Source: Pseudomonas furukawaii (GTDB lineage: Bacteria; Pseudomonadota; Gammaproteobacteria; Pseudomonadales; Pseudomonadaceae). From it: a stretch of 64,000 nucleotides of DNA. The stretch is taken from positions 4,030,001 through 4,094,000 of the forward strand of contig NZ_AP014862.1 in NCBI RefSeq assembly GCF_002355475.1. The letters run 5' to 3'. Positions 1 to 9,013 of the stretch are shown here, piece by piece. The translations under genes were made by a program, and so were the position numbers. Each line of letters begins with the position of its first letter. Within the stretch, counting starts at the first letter, position 1. The notes beneath the pieces are model-generated. The model did not search any database. It was not told the DNA's origin and was given only the letters and a program-made list of their open reading frames with translations.

Positions 1-471
1 AACGACCTGCTGCAGGAACTCGACAAGATGGAGTTCTACGTCTACGAGACCAACGAGACCATCAAGGCCAGGCAGCGCCCGATCATCATCATCACCTCCA
101 ACAACGAGAAGGAGCTGCCGGACGCCTTCCTGCGCCGCTGCTTCTTCCACTACATCGCCTTCCCCGACCGCGAGACGCTGAAGAAGATCGTCGACGTCCA
201 CTACCCCAACATCAGCGGCGAACTGGTGGCCGAGGCACTGGACGTGTTCTTCGACGTGCGCAAGGTTCCCGGCCTCAAGAAGAAGCCCTCCACCAGCGAG
301 CTGGTGGACTGGCTGAAGCTGCTGATGGCGGACAACATCGGCGAAGCGGTCCTGCGCGAGCGCGACCCGTCCAAGGCCATCCCGCCGCTGGCCGGCGCGC
401 TGGTGAAGAACGAGCAGGACGTGATGCTGCTGGAGCGCCTGGCCTTCATGGCGCGCCGCGCGTCCCGCTGA
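1..471 (+). CDS. MoxR-family AAA+ ATPase, C-terminal part (5' end outside window)
   Basis: The reading frame is open from the first base, so the gene begins before the window and only its last 156 residues are seen. These include a hydrophobic strand ending in TSNNEKELPDAF, which fits the sensor-1 region of an AAA+ ATPase, followed by an RRCFFHYI segment that fits the arginine-finger region, then a helical lid domain. MoxR ATPases act as chaperone-like partners of VWA-domain proteins in metal-cofactor or complex assembly. A VWA protein is encoded just downstream at 977-2155, separated only by a small GFA-like gene, which supports this pairing. The family is clear; the client is unknown. Confidence 0.85.
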   Translation, partial: NDLLQELDKMEFYVYETNETIKARQRPIIIITSNNEKELPDAFLRRCFFHYIAFPDRETLKKIVDVHYPNISGELVAEALDVFFDVRKVPGLKKKPSTSELVDWLKLLMADNIGEAVLRERDPSKAIPPLAGALVKNEQDVMLLERLAFMARRASR

Positions 472-483
472 AAGCCGCGTGTC

Positions 484-522
484 TCCCCTCTCCCTCCGGG
501 AGAGGGGCCGGGGGTGAGGGAA
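484..522. repeat. 39-bp intergenic hairpin repeat, copy 1
   Basis: The element contains a perfect stem CCCCTCTCCC / GGGAGAGGGG with a three-base loop, followed by a G-rich tail. An identical 39-base copy lies at 29967-30005 between nrdA and nrdB. It sits directly after the MoxR stop codon and may act as a transcript-stabilising or attenuating hairpin. Confidence 0.8.
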
Positions 523-551
523 GCCCAGCCAACGCAGGAGATTTCAAATCC

Positions 552-947
552 ATGCACCACGGCAGTTGCCTGTGCGGCGCGGTGAAGTATCAGATCGACG
601 CGCCCATCGAATCCGCCACCCATTGCCATTGCAGCCAGTGCCGCAAAGGGCATGGCGCGGCCTTCGCCAGTTACGGCAACGTGCGACGCGAGCACTTCCG
701 CTTCACCCAGGGGCAGGAGCAGGTGGCTGCGTTCCATTCCTCCCCCCACGTGACCCGGACCTTCTGCCGCCAGTGCGGCAGCAATCTGCAATGGTTCGCC
801 GACCGCCCGCACCCCAAGTGGGTCTCGGTGGCCCTGGGCACACTGGACTCGCCCCTGGGCGAGATCCCGCAGACGCACATCTACACAGAATCCAAGGCCG
901 ACTGGTACGCCATCGCCGACGGCCTGCCCCAGGAATCCCGTTCCTGA
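552..947 (+). CDS. GFA-family (glutathione-dependent formaldehyde-activating-like) zinc protein
   Basis: The 131-residue product has the usual GFA length and zinc-binding cysteines: SCLCGAV at the N-terminus, HCHCSQC near residue 25, and FCRQCGS near residue 75. GFA proteins are small beta-fold zinc proteins; most members other than Gfa itself have no proven reaction, so formaldehyde chemistry should not be assumed here. The gene sits between the MoxR and VWA genes on the same strand and may be cotranscribed with them. An overlapping frame starting at 566 is a shadow. Confidence 0.85.
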   Translation: MHHGSCLCGAVKYQIDAPIESATHCHCSQCRKGHGAAFASYGNVRREHFRFTQGQEQVAAFHSSPHVTRTFCRQCGSNLQWFADRPHPKWVSVALGTLDSPLGEIPQTHIYTESKADWYAIADGLPQESRS

Positions 948-976
948 GGCCCCACCGCTAGCAAGAGGGTGCAGCC

Positions 977-2155
977 ATGCTGCTCAACCTGTTCAACGAA
1001 ATGCGCGCCGCCAAGGTGCCGGTCTCGGTCCGCGAACTGCTGGACCTGATCAACGCGCTCAAGCACAACGTCGTCTTCGCCGACATGGACGAGTTCTACT
1101 TCCTCGCCCGCACCGTGCTGGTGAAGGATGAACGCCACTTCGACAAGTTCGACCGGGCCTTCTCCGCCTACTTCAAGGGCCTGGAAAACCTCAACCAGCA
1201 CATTGAGGCGCTGATCCCCGACGAGTGGCTGCGCAAGGAATTCGAGCGCCTGCTCACCGACGAGGAGCGCGCGCAGATTCAGTCCCTCGGCGGCCTGGAC
1301 AAGCTCATCGAGGAATTCAAGAAGCGCCTGGAAGAGCAGAAGGAACGCCACGCCGGCGGCAACAAGTGGATCGGCACCGGCGGCACCAGCCCCTTCGGCT
1401 CCGGCGGTTTCAATCCCGAGGGCATCCGCGTGGGCGATGCCGGCAAGCGCCAGGGCAAGGCGGTCAAGGTCTGGGACCAGCGCGAGTACAAGAACCTCGA
1501 CGACCAGGTGGAACTCGGCACCCGCAACATCAAGGTCGCCCTGCGCCGCCTGCGCAAGTTCGCCCGCGAAGGCGCGGCGGAAGAGCTCGACCTGGACGGC
1601 ACCATCGACCACACCGCCCGCGATGCCGGCCTGCTCAACATCCAGATGCGCCCCGAGCGGCGCAACACCGTGAAGCTCCTGCTGCTGCTGGATATCGGCG
1701 GCTCCATGGACGCCCACGTGAAGGTCTGCGAAGAGCTGTTCTCCGCCTGCAAGACCGAGTTCAAGCACCTGGAGTACTTCTACTTCCACAACTTCGTCTA
1801 CGAGTCGGTGTGGAAGAACAACCTGCGCCGCACCTCCGAGCGCACCTCCACCCAGGACCTGCTGCACAAGTACGGCCCGGACTACAAGGTGGTGTTCGTC
1901 GGCGACGCCGCCATGGCCCCCTACGAGATCACCCAGGCCGGCGGCAGCGTCGAGCACTGGAACGAGGAGCCCGGCTACGTCTGGATGAAGCGTTTCATGG
2001 AGAAGTACAAGAAGCTCATCTGGATCAACCCCTACCCCAAGGACACCTGGAACTACACCGCCTCCACCGGCCTGGTGCGGGAGCTGGTCAACGACCAGAT
2101 GTTCCCCCTGACCCTGCAGGGGCTGGAGGACGGGATGCGGTTCCTGTCGAAGTAG
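977..2155 (+). CDS. VWA-domain CoxE-like protein
   Basis: This 392-residue protein has a charged helical N-terminal half and a C-terminal von Willebrand A-like domain. The metal-site motif near residue 238 reads DIGGSM, a variant of the usual DxSxS, so the MIDAS site may be altered. A later segment WINPYPKDTWNYT fits the end of CoxE-like VWA domains. VWA proteins of this class work with a MoxR ATPase, and one is encoded just upstream. Client and cofactor are unknown. The long reverse-strand frame across this gene is an antisense artefact of GC-rich codons. Confidence 0.85.
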   Translation: MLLNLFNEMRAAKVPVSVRELLDLINALKHNVVFADMDEFYFLARTVLVKDERHFDKFDRAFSAYFKGLENLNQHIEALIPDEWLRKEFERLLTDEERAQIQSLGGLDKLIEEFKKRLEEQKERHAGGNKWIGTGGTSPFGSGGFNPEGIRVGDAGKRQGKAVKVWDQREYKNLDDQVELGTRNIKVALRRLRKFAREGAAEELDLDGTIDHTARDAGLLNIQMRPERRNTVKLLLLLDIGGSMDAHVKVCEELFSACKTEFKHLEYFYFHNFVYESVWKNNLRRTSERTSTQDLLHKYGPDYKVVFVGDAAMAPYEITQAGGSVEHWNEEPGYVWMKRFMEKYKKLIWINPYPKDTWNYTASTGLVRELVNDQMFPLTLQGLEDGMRFLSK

Positions 2156-2189
2156 CCCCGCTCCGTAACAGGGCATCGCCTCCCCCTGC

Positions 2190-2465
2190 AGGAGCTCGCT
2201 CGCGAACGGGGTTGCGCGATTCGCCGGCAAGCCGGCTCCTACGACGCCAGGCCCGCACGTACCCCGTAGGAGCGAGCTTGCTCGCGAACCCGTCCGCGTC
2301 ATTCGCCGGCAAGCCGGCTCCCACAATCGCGCCCGCGTAGGAGCGAGCTTGCTCGCGAACCCATCCGCGTCATTCGCCGGCAAGCCGGCTCCTACAATCG
2401 CGCCCGCGTAGGAGCGAGCTTGCTCGCGAACCCATCCGCGTCATTCGCCGGCAAGCCGGCTCCTA
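2190..2465. repeat. Tandem Pseudomonas REP-type repeats, 71-bp period
   Basis: Paired palindromic blocks alternate: GAGCGAGCTTGCTCGCGAA type and GCCGGCAAGCCGGCTCCTA type. Full left blocks start at 2266, 2337 and 2408, exactly 71 bases apart, and a diverged copy starts near 2190. This fills the gap between the convergent VWA and sterol-desaturase genes. The last copy runs into the 3' end of the reverse-strand gene and supplies its TAG stop codon. No other gene is seen in this gap. Confidence 0.9.
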
Positions 2466-3491
2466 GGATTTCCGGGTGAGCGGCAGTCCGGCGCCGCGCC
2501 GAAGGCGTGCCAGCTTGCAGGCCGTTTCCACGAAGGGCGTGACGATCAGGCTGTAGAGGGTCAGGTAGCGTCCCTGGTCCAGCCCGCGAATGCCGAAGCG
2601 GATGTCCTCGGGCGTCGAGGTGGTGACGTAGAGGGTGCCGAACATCCAGTCCCAGAGGGACAGGTTGGTGCCGAAGTTCCTGTTGAAGTGCCGTGGCGCG
2701 TCGCTGTGGTGGATCTGGTGCTGGGCCGGGCTGTTGATCAGGTGCTCCACCACCGGTCCGAACGACAGCCAGACATGGCTGTGGCGCAGGTTGGCGGCAA
2801 GGCCGTTGAAGATGAACACCAGGTAGGTGACGCCGAACAGGGTGTAGCGGCTGATCTCGCCGCCGCAGAGGTACCAGAACGCCCCGGCATACAGCCCGAC
2901 GCAGGCGGTGACCGCCAGCTTGCTGATGATCTTCTCGACGAAATGGACACGACTCGCCGTGGCGGGCACCAGCACCGGTGCGGAGTGGTGAACCTTGTGG
3001 AAGGCCCAGAGCCAGCGGGAGTGGAACGCCCGGTGCGCCCAGTAGTGCACGAAATCCTTGACCAGGAATACGCCGAGCCCGAAGGCCAGCGACAGGCCCA
3101 GGGTTTCCCCCAGCTGCGGGCGCGCGCCCCAGAGCCGGGTGAAGAAGGCGATGTAGTCACCGGAACGCAGCACGTAGGGATCGACCAGGCCGACGATGGG
3201 AACCACCAGGGCGACCTTGAGGATGGCGCGCACGAAGTAGTAGCGGTAATCCAGCCAGGCCGAGGGGTGGAAATGCACCTGTCCGCCGCCGACGAACTGC
3301 CAGAACGAGCCGGCGTCGGTCAGGCCGCGATGCCGCCTGAAACGGTAGAGGCCATAGGCCGCGAGGTAGGAAATGGACAGGAACAGCACGCCGAAGCGGC
3401 CGTTGAAGTCGAAGATGCCGGCGAACTGCTGAACGATCGGCGTGATCGCCCATTCGCCCAGGCGCTCATGAAGGAAGTCGAGAACACCCAC
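2463..3491 (-). CDS. Sterol desaturase / fatty acid hydroxylase superfamily membrane protein
   Basis: The 342-residue product has several hydrophobic segments and the three histidine clusters of this di-iron family: HYWAHRAFHS near residue 150, HKVHHS shortly after, and HQIHHSD near residue 240. Such enzymes hydroxylate or desaturate lipid substrates in the inner membrane. The physiological substrate in Pseudomonas is not known. Its stop codon lies in the adjacent REP element. Confidence 0.9.
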   Translation of the reverse strand: MGVLDFLHERLGEWAITPIVQQFAGIFDFNGRFGVLFLSISYLAAYGLYRFRRHRGLTDAGSFWQFVGGGQVHFHPSAWLDYRYYFVRAILKVALVVPIVGLVDPYVLRSGDYIAFFTRLWGARPQLGETLGLSLAFGLGVFLVKDFVHYWAHRAFHSRWLWAFHKVHHSAPVLVPATASRVHFVEKIISKLAVTACVGLYAGAFWYLCGGEISRYTLFGVTYLVFIFNGLAANLRHSHVWLSFGPVVEHLINSPAQHQIHHSDAPRHFNRNFGTNLSLWDWMFGTLYVTTSTPEDIRFGIRGLDQGRYLTLYSLIVTPFVETACKLARLRRGAGLPLTRKS

Positions 3492-3577
3492 GAATGGCAG
3501 GCCCCTGTCAGAAAGGCGCCGAGTTTAAAGCCAAATGGGAATCGCTTGCGAGTGCTTCCTTAACCCGCCCCGGGGAG

Positions 3578-4102
3578 TCAGAGCCGGTGCCGCTGCTGCA
3601 CCTTGCGGCTGCGCCCCACGCCGGCGGCGGCGCCGATCAGCAGCACGACGCTTTCAACCAGCCAGGCCAGCAGGAGTCCGCAGGACAGGCCCCAGGCGAT
3701 GGCCTCCGGCTTGAGCAGCACCTGGTAGCCATAGCCGGCCAGGGTTTCCTGGCGCAGCCCGGGATCGGCCAGCGCCAGCACATGCCAGGCGCGCCGGTAC
3801 CAGGTGCCCTGCATGGCCTGCCACTCGCGCTGCATCAGCTCGGCGCGGGCCACCAGGTGGGCGATGCTGTCAGCGTCGCTGCGCATCACCGGGTCGGTAC
3901 TGGCACGGTAATGGGCGACCAGGGCCACCAGGTCACCCTTGAAGAAGCGCTGGGCGGTTTCGCGGAAGCCGGACAGTCCCTGCTCCGCCTCGGCCCGGTG
4001 GGCGTCCACGCGCTGGGCATAGTCCTCGATGAAACCGGGAACCTGGATACCGGCCAGCAGGCCGAAGGTGAAGAGGATCAGACGCAGGTAGCTTCGCAAC
4101 AT
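3578..4102 (-). CDS. DUF2937-like membrane protein
   Basis: I chose the ATG giving MLRSYLRL because an AGGAG lies eight bases upstream; the longer upstream frame overlaps the preceding gene. The 174-residue product has a hydrophobic N-terminal segment, a long charged helical middle of about 110 residues, and a C-terminal hydrophobic segment rich in L, A and V followed by a basic tail. This matches the two-TM layout of DUF2937 proteins, which have no assigned function. It lies 17 bases after the class II amidotransferase gene and is probably cotranscribed with it. Confidence 0.75.
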   Translation of the reverse strand: MLRSYLRLILFTFGLLAGIQVPGFIEDYAQRVDAHRAEAEQGLSGFRETAQRFFKGDLVALVAHYRASTDPVMRSDADSIAHLVARAELMQREWQAMQGTWYRRAWHVLALADPGLRQETLAGYGYQVLLKPEAIAWGLSCGLLLAWLVESVVLLIGAAAGVGRSRKVQQRHRL

Positions 4103-4119
4103 TCCCTGTGCTCCTGGGG

Positions 4120-4893
4120 TCATGTACGGCCCTGGGTGACGATCTCGCCCCGTCGCCAGAGGATCCACTCGCCGGGCCGGAAGAGGTTCCAGGTCTCGTT
4201 GTCGGTAAGCGGCTCGGTGGCGATCACGGTGACCACGTCGTTGGGCGTGGTTTCCGCCTGGAAGTCGACGGTGAGGTCGGCATCCTTCAGGCTTGCCGGG
4301 CCGAAGGGAGCACGGCGGGTGATATGGGCGAGCTTGCTGGAGCAGAAGCTGAAGAGCCAGTCGCCATCGCTCAGCAGGCAGTTGAAGACGCCCTTGCGGC
4401 GGTACTCGAAGCAGGCCTGGATCAGCACCGGCAGAAGGATTTCCGCCATCACGGGCTCGGGGAAAGCCCCGCGCACCCGGTTCAGCAGATCGCAGAAGGC
4501 CGCCTCGCTGTCGGTATCGCCCACCGGGGCGTAGAACCCGCGCGGCGGCTGGAAGTCCGCCAACTGGCCATTGTGGGCGAAGCACCAGTTGCGGCCCCAG
4601 AGCTCACGCACGAAAGGGTGGGTATTGGAGAGACAGACCTTGCCGACGTTGGCCTGGCGGATGTGCCCTATCACCGTCTCGCTCTTGATGGGGTAGCGCT
4701 GCACCAGCCGCGCCACCTCGGACTCGATGCTCGCGGCCGGGTCCTGGAACAGGCGCAGGCCGCGGCCCTCGTAGAAGCCGATGCCCCAGCCATCACGGTG
4801 CGGTCCGGTGCCGCCACCGCGCTGCATCAGCCCGGTGAAGCTGAAAACGATATCCGTGGGGACGTTGGCGCTCATGCCGAGCAGTTCGCACAT
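4120..4893 (-). CDS. Class II glutamine amidotransferase (YafJ-like)
   Basis: The 257-residue protein begins [10 protein letters not shown], so Cys2 becomes the N-terminal nucleophile after methionine removal, as in Ntn-type amidotransferases. Further family features are the [12 protein letters not shown] segment near residue 40, a GHIRQANVG segment and an AHNGQL motif. There is no synthetase domain, so it resembles the stand-alone YafJ group whose acceptor is not established. It is the first gene of a likely pair with the DUF2937 gene. Confidence 0.9.
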   Translation of the reverse strand: MCELLGMSANVPTDIVFSFTGLMQRGGGTGPHRDGWGIGFYEGRGLRLFQDPAASIESEVARLVQRYPIKSETVIGHIRQANVGKVCLSNTHPFVRELWGRNWCFAHNGQLADFQPPRGFYAPVGDTDSEAAFCDLLNRVRGAFPEPVMAEILLPVLIQACFEYRRKGVFNCLLSDGDWLFSFCSSKLAHITRRAPFGPASLKDADLTVDFQAETTPNDVVTVIATEPLTDNETWNLFRPGEWILWRRGEIVTQGRT

Positions 4894-5005
4894 GGTCAGG
4901 ACTCAGGCGTCAGGGAGTTCGTGTAGAAATCGGGGCCGGCCGGGGCATACCCGGCCGGGAGGCCCATGCTGAACGCGACGGGCCGAGGCTGCAAGGCCTG
5001 GGGAG

Positions 5006-5485
5006 TCAGAGGCGGGGTTCGATGCGCAGCCGGCGATCGCCGTTCGCGTCGTAACGACTGTCCGCCTCGTCGGCGCGGCCCTGAATCACCTCGCGCAGGG
5101 TGGGCTCCCCCTCCGCCTGCCGGGCGTCCTCGTCGGCGGCGCGGCGAGCCTTGATCCTGCGCTCGATGGGCCAGCGGATACCGGCGAACGCCAGGTACAG
5201 GCCGAAGGCGATGATGGTGTACATGGTCAGGTCCAGCGCCGCCTTCCAGGCGTTGTTGCCGACCTTGAACATCAGGTCGAGGGCGGTGATGGCGATGGCC
5301 GGGGCGAACAGGTCCTTGGCCGGATCGACGATGGTCGGGGTCAGCAGCAGCACCGCCACCAGCACCCGCAATGGCTCGCGCAACCAACGCCACATCCAGC
5401 CGGTCAGGCGGAACCACACCAGCAGGCAGCCCAGTGCGGCGACACCGTAGGCGGCCCAGGCGAGCAGGTAGTCGTTTTCAGTCAT
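5006..5485 (-). CDS. Conserved small inner-membrane protein
   Basis: I chose the ATG giving MTENDYLLAWA, which places a hydrophobic segment at the N-terminus; the longer frame overlaps the divergent peptidase gene. The 159-residue product has about four hydrophobic segments in the first 115 residues, then a charged soluble C-terminal tail ending RRLRIEPRL. No catalytic motif is visible. It looks like a conserved Pseudomonas hypothetical and is divergent from oligopeptidase B. Confidence 0.7.
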   Translation of the reverse strand: MTENDYLLAWAAYGVAALGCLLVWFRLTGWMWRWLREPLRVLVAVLLLTPTIVDPAKDLFAPAIAITALDLMFKVGNNAWKAALDLTMYTIIAFGLYLAFAGIRWPIERRIKARRAADEDARQAEGEPTLREVIQGRADEADSRYDANGDRRLRIEPRL

Positions 5486-5588
5486 TGGCGTCCGTGGCGA
5501 GGCTGGCAAAAGGGCGCTTATGATAAACCCTTTTCTCGCATCCGGCGCTCCTGCCGTCGTCACCCACGCCCTCCTTTCGAGACTGCCC

Positions 5589-7625
5589 ATGCCCCATGCC
5601 CCCATCGCCCGCATCGCCCCCGGCAACGACCCTTACCGCTGGCTGGAGGAGCGCGACGCGCCCGAGGTGATCGCTCACCTGGAGGCGGAAAACGCCTGGC
5701 TGGAGGCCCAGATGGCCGACCAGAAGGACCTGCGCGAGGCGCTGTTCCAGGAAATCAAGGGCCGCATCCGCGAGACTGACCTGTCCCTGCCGGTGCCCTG
5801 GGGCCCCTGGCTCTACTATCAGCGCACCACCGCCGGTGACGAATACCCACGCCATTACCGCTGCCCGCGTCCGGCGGATGGTTCCCTGACGCTGGACGAA
5901 GCCGGGGAGCAGTTGCTGCTGGACCCCAACGAACTGGCCGCAGGCGGTTTCCTCTCCATCGGCGCCTTCAGTGTCAGCCCCGACCACCAGCGCCTGGCCT
6001 ACAGCCTCGACACCAGCGGCGACGAGATCTACCGGCTGTTCGTCAAAGACCTGGCCAGCGGCGATATCAGCGCCCTGCCCTTCGAGGACTGCGACGGCAG
6101 CATGACCTGGGCCAACGACAGCGCCACGCTGTTCTTCGGCGAACTGGACGACACCCATCGCCCCTTCCGCCTGAACCGCCACCGCCTGGGCGAGCCCGGC
6201 GCGGAGCGGGTGTTCGAGGAAGAGGACGGCCGATTCTTCCTGCACTGCTACCGCACCAGTTCCGAGCGCCAGCTGGTCCTGCTGCTGAACAGCAAGACCA
6301 CCTGCGAAGCCTGGGTGCTGGACGCCGACGCCCCGAGCGGCGCCTGGACCTGCCTCGCCGCCCGCGAGGAGGGTCATGAGTACTACCCCGACCACGGCCA
6401 GCTCGACGGCCAGTGGACCTGGCTGATCCGCAGCAACCAGAGCGGCATCAACTTCGCCCTGTTCCAGGCCAGTGACGCGGCTCCGGGTCGCGAGCACTGG
6501 CGCGAGCTGATCGCCCATGACCCGGCACGGATGCTGGAGGGCGCCAGCCTCAATGCGGGCGGTTTCGCCCTCAGCCTGCGGGAAGGCGGCCTGCCCATCA
6601 TCGAGGTCCACCCGGCCGGCGGCGCCCCCTACCCACTGCAACTGCCGGACGCCGCCTACAGCCTCTACGTGCAGGACAGCCTGGAGTTCGACAGCCCGGT
6701 GATCCGCCTGCGCTACGAGGCCCTGAACCGGCCGGCGCAGATACGCCAGCTGACCCTGGCCAGCGGCGAACAGCAGGTGCTCAAGGAAACCCCGGTGGAA
6801 GGCCCCTTCGACGCCGACGACTACGTGAGCCAGCGCCTCTGGGCGACGGCCGCGGACGGCACCCAGGTCCCCATCAGCCTGGTGGCCCGTCGCGAAACCC
6901 TGGGCCGCCCCGCCCCGCTCTACCTCTATGGCTACGGTGCCTACGGCGAGAGCCTCGACCCCTGGTTCTCCCACGCCCGCCTGAGCCTGCTGGAGCGCGG
7001 TTTCGTCTTCGCCATCGCCCATGTGCGCGGCGGCGGCGAACTGGGCGAAGCCTGGTACCGCGCCGGCAAGCTGGAACACAAGACCAACAGCTTCGGCGAC
7101 TTCATCGCCTGTGCCGAACGCCTGATCGCCGAGGGCTACACCACCTCCGCGCAACTGGCGATCAGCGGTGGCAGCGCTGGCGGCCTGCTGATGGGCGCGG
7201 TGCTCAACCTACGGCCCGAGCTCTTCGCCGCGGCCATTGCCGAGGTGCCCTTCGTCGATGTGCTGAACACCATGCTGAACCCGGACCTGCCGCTGACCGT
7301 CACCGAGTACGACGAGTGGGGCGATCCGAACGACCCCGAGGTATTCCAGCGCATCAAGGCCTACGCGCCCTACGAGAACGTCCAGGCCCGGGCCTACCCG
7401 GCCATGCTGGTGGTGGCCGGCTACAACGACAGCCGCGTGCAGTACTGGGAAGCCGCCAAGTGGGTCGCGCGCCTGCGCGCGCTCAAGACCGACCACAACC
7501 CCCTGCTGCTCAAGACCGACCTGGAAGCCGGCCACGGCGGCATGAGCGGCCGCTACCAGGCCCTGCGGGACGTGGCCCTGGAGTACGCCTTCCTGCTCAA
7601 GGTGCTGGGGCTGGCCCAGTCCTGA
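5589..7625 (+). CDS. ptrB: Oligopeptidase B-like S9 serine peptidase
   Basis: This is a prolyl-oligopeptidase-family protein with an N-terminal beta-propeller and a C-terminal alpha/beta-hydrolase domain. The nucleophile motif GGSAGG is near residue 525, the Asp lies in NDSRV near 613, and the His in GHGGMSGR near 649. Oligopeptidase B cleaves short peptides after basic residues. The frame is open from 5520, but the start giving MPHAPIARI yields 678 residues, close to the usual family size; no strong ribosome binding site is seen at either start. Confidence 0.9.
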   Translation: MPHAPIARIAPGNDPYRWLEERDAPEVIAHLEAENAWLEAQMADQKDLREALFQEIKGRIRETDLSLPVPWGPWLYYQRTTAGDEYPRHYRCPRPADGSLTLDEAGEQLLLDPNELAAGGFLSIGAFSVSPDHQRLAYSLDTSGDEIYRLFVKDLASGDISALPFEDCDGSMTWANDSATLFFGELDDTHRPFRLNRHRLGEPGAERVFEEEDGRFFLHCYRTSSERQLVLLLNSKTTCEAWVLDADAPSGAWTCLAAREEGHEYYPDHGQLDGQWTWLIRSNQSGINFALFQASDAAPGREHWRELIAHDPARMLEGASLNAGGFALSLREGGLPIIEVHPAGGAPYPLQLPDAAYSLYVQDSLEFDSPVIRLRYEALNRPAQIRQLTLASGEQQVLKETPVEGPFDADDYVSQRLWATAADGTQVPISLVARRETLGRPAPLYLYGYGAYGESLDPWFSHARLSLLERGFVFAIAHVRGGGELGEAWYRAGKLEHKTNSFGDFIACAERLIAEGYTTSAQLAISGGSAGGLLMGAVLNLRPELFAAAIAEVPFVDVLNTMLNPDLPLTVTEYDEWGDPNDPEVFQRIKAYAPYENVQARAYPAMLVVAGYNDSRVQYWEAAKWVARLRALKTDHNPLLLKTDLEAGHGGMSGRYQALRDVALEYAFLLKVLGLAQS

Positions 7626-7955
7626 TCAGGGGTTGCCGGTACCGGTGCCGAGCCCCCGGCTGTTGCGTTCCAGTTGCCGCTCCAGGGACGGGATCGGCTG
7701 ATCGCGCCGCTCCAGGGATTCGCGCAGGCGCTGCTCCTGGTCCGGGCGCCGCATCATCTGCGGGCTGCCGCTCTGGGGTGCCGGGCGGGTGACGGCTCGC
7801 GGCGTCACCTGGGGGTAGGGTTGTGGCGTCGAGGTGCCGGGAGAACCGGCCGGCGCCTGCAGTGGGGCTCGGAGCAAGGGCGGCGAGCCCTGCGCGAGCG
7901 CGCCGCCGGCCACCAGAGCGAGCGCCAGCAGCGTGGGGAAAAGCGATCGATTCAT
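7626..7955 (-). CDS. Small secreted Pro/Gln/Arg-rich hypothetical protein
   Basis: The 109-residue product starts with a typical signal peptide, MNRSLFPTLLALALVAGGALA, followed by a low-complexity region rich in P, Q, R and S. No domain is recognisable. The gene converges with ptrB and its stop immediately abuts the ptrB stop. It is probably a periplasmic protein of unknown role. Confidence 0.6.
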   Translation of the reverse strand: MNRSLFPTLLALALVAGGALAQGSPPLLRAPLQAPAGSPGTSTPQPYPQVTPRAVTRPAPQSGSPQMMRRPDQEQRLRESLERRDQPIPSLERQLERNSRGLGTGTGNP

Positions 7956-8168
7956 GTGCCTGCTCCTGCGCCTGGGATTTTACAGTCTACGCCCCGCGAC
8001 AAGGGACCCTGCGCAACCGGACGGGATACCGGCGATCGGCGGAGCCCGGACTAGACTTCCTCTACCCGAACCCAAAGCACAGCGCGGCGATCTCAGCCTT
8101 GTAACGCGCCTGGCGCCATCCTGCGCCGGTGCCATGGCAATCGCCACCGAGTCCGCTAGGAGAGCCTT

Positions 8169-8864
8169 ATGAAGATCCTGATGGTACTGACCTCCCATGA
8201 CCAACTGGGCACTACCGGCAAGAAGACCGGCTTCTGGCTGGAGGAGTTCGCCGCGCCCTACTTCGCCTTCCGCGACGCCGGCGCCGAGGTGGTGCTGGCC
8301 TCGCCCAAGGGCGGCCAGCCGCCCCTGGACCCGAAGAGCGACGACCCCGAGGCCCAGACCGAGGCCACCCGCCGCTTCCGCGAGGACGATGAAGCCCGCC
8401 GCGCGCTGGCCAACACCCAGATGCTGGCGAGCCTCGCGCCCGCCGACTACGACGCGGTGTTCTACCCCGGCGGCCATGGCCCGCTCTGGGACCTGGTGGA
8501 CGACCTCCACTCCATCGTGCTGATCGAATCGCTGTATGCCGCCGGCAAACCCGTGGGCGCGGTGTGCCACGCACCGGCGGTGCTGCTCAACGCCAGGGCC
8601 CCCGACGGCGCGCCCCTGGTGCAGGGCAATGCGGTGACCGGCTTCTCCAATTCCGAGGAAACCGCCGTGGGTCTGGCCGAAGTGGTGCCCTTCCTGCTGG
8701 AAGACGAGCTGCAGGCCCGGGGCGGGCATTACTCGAAAGTGGCGGACTGGCAGCCGCACGTGGTGGCGGACGGCAACCTGATCACCGGACAGAACCCGGC
8801 CTCCTCGGAACCCACGGCGGCGGCACTGCTGGACCTGCTGAGCGGACGGCGCGACGAGTTGTAG
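8169..8864 (+). CDS. DJ-1/PfpI (Hsp31-like) family protein
   Basis: The 231-residue protein has the class I amidotransferase-like fold of the DJ-1 superfamily. A reactive cysteine lies in GAVCHAPAVLL near residue 133, with YPGGHGPLWDL upstream. Relatives act as protein or metabolite deglycases, glyoxalases or chaperones; the sequence does not decide between these. Good spacing of AGGAG before the ATG supports the start. Confidence 0.9.
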   Translation: MKILMVLTSHDQLGTTGKKTGFWLEEFAAPYFAFRDAGAEVVLASPKGGQPPLDPKSDDPEAQTEATRRFREDDEARRALANTQMLASLAPADYDAVFYPGGHGPLWDLVDDLHSIVLIESLYAAGKPVGAVCHAPAVLLNARAPDGAPLVQGNAVTGFSNSEETAVGLAEVVPFLLEDELQARGGHYSKVADWQPHVVADGNLITGQNPASSEPTAAALLDLLSGRRDEL

Positions 8865-8930
8865 CGGAGGCCTGCAGGCTGGGCGTCGCGGGCGCTGCGC
8901 ATGGCGCCCCCAGGAACGGCCCGCGCCGCG

Positions 8931-8992
8931 CCAGGGCGGGCTTGGCGGCGAACACCTCCGCGCCATTCGCCGGCAAGCCGGCTCCTACGAAA
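8931..8992. repeat. Single REP-type repeat
   Basis: The block ATTCGCCGGCAAGCCGGCTC followed by CTAC is the same as the right-hand block of the tandem array at 2190-2465. It is preceded by a diverged left-hand block. It lies between convergent genes. Confidence 0.75.
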
Positions 8993-9013
8993 TTGCGCGG
9001 GCGGCGTGGGCCC

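Noticed and set aside
881-2383. 500-residue reverse-strand open frame across the VWA gene
   Set aside because: It is rich in G, V, L, A and H with no domain-like pattern and lies antisense to a clear VWA protein and a repeat array; it is a GC-codon shadow.
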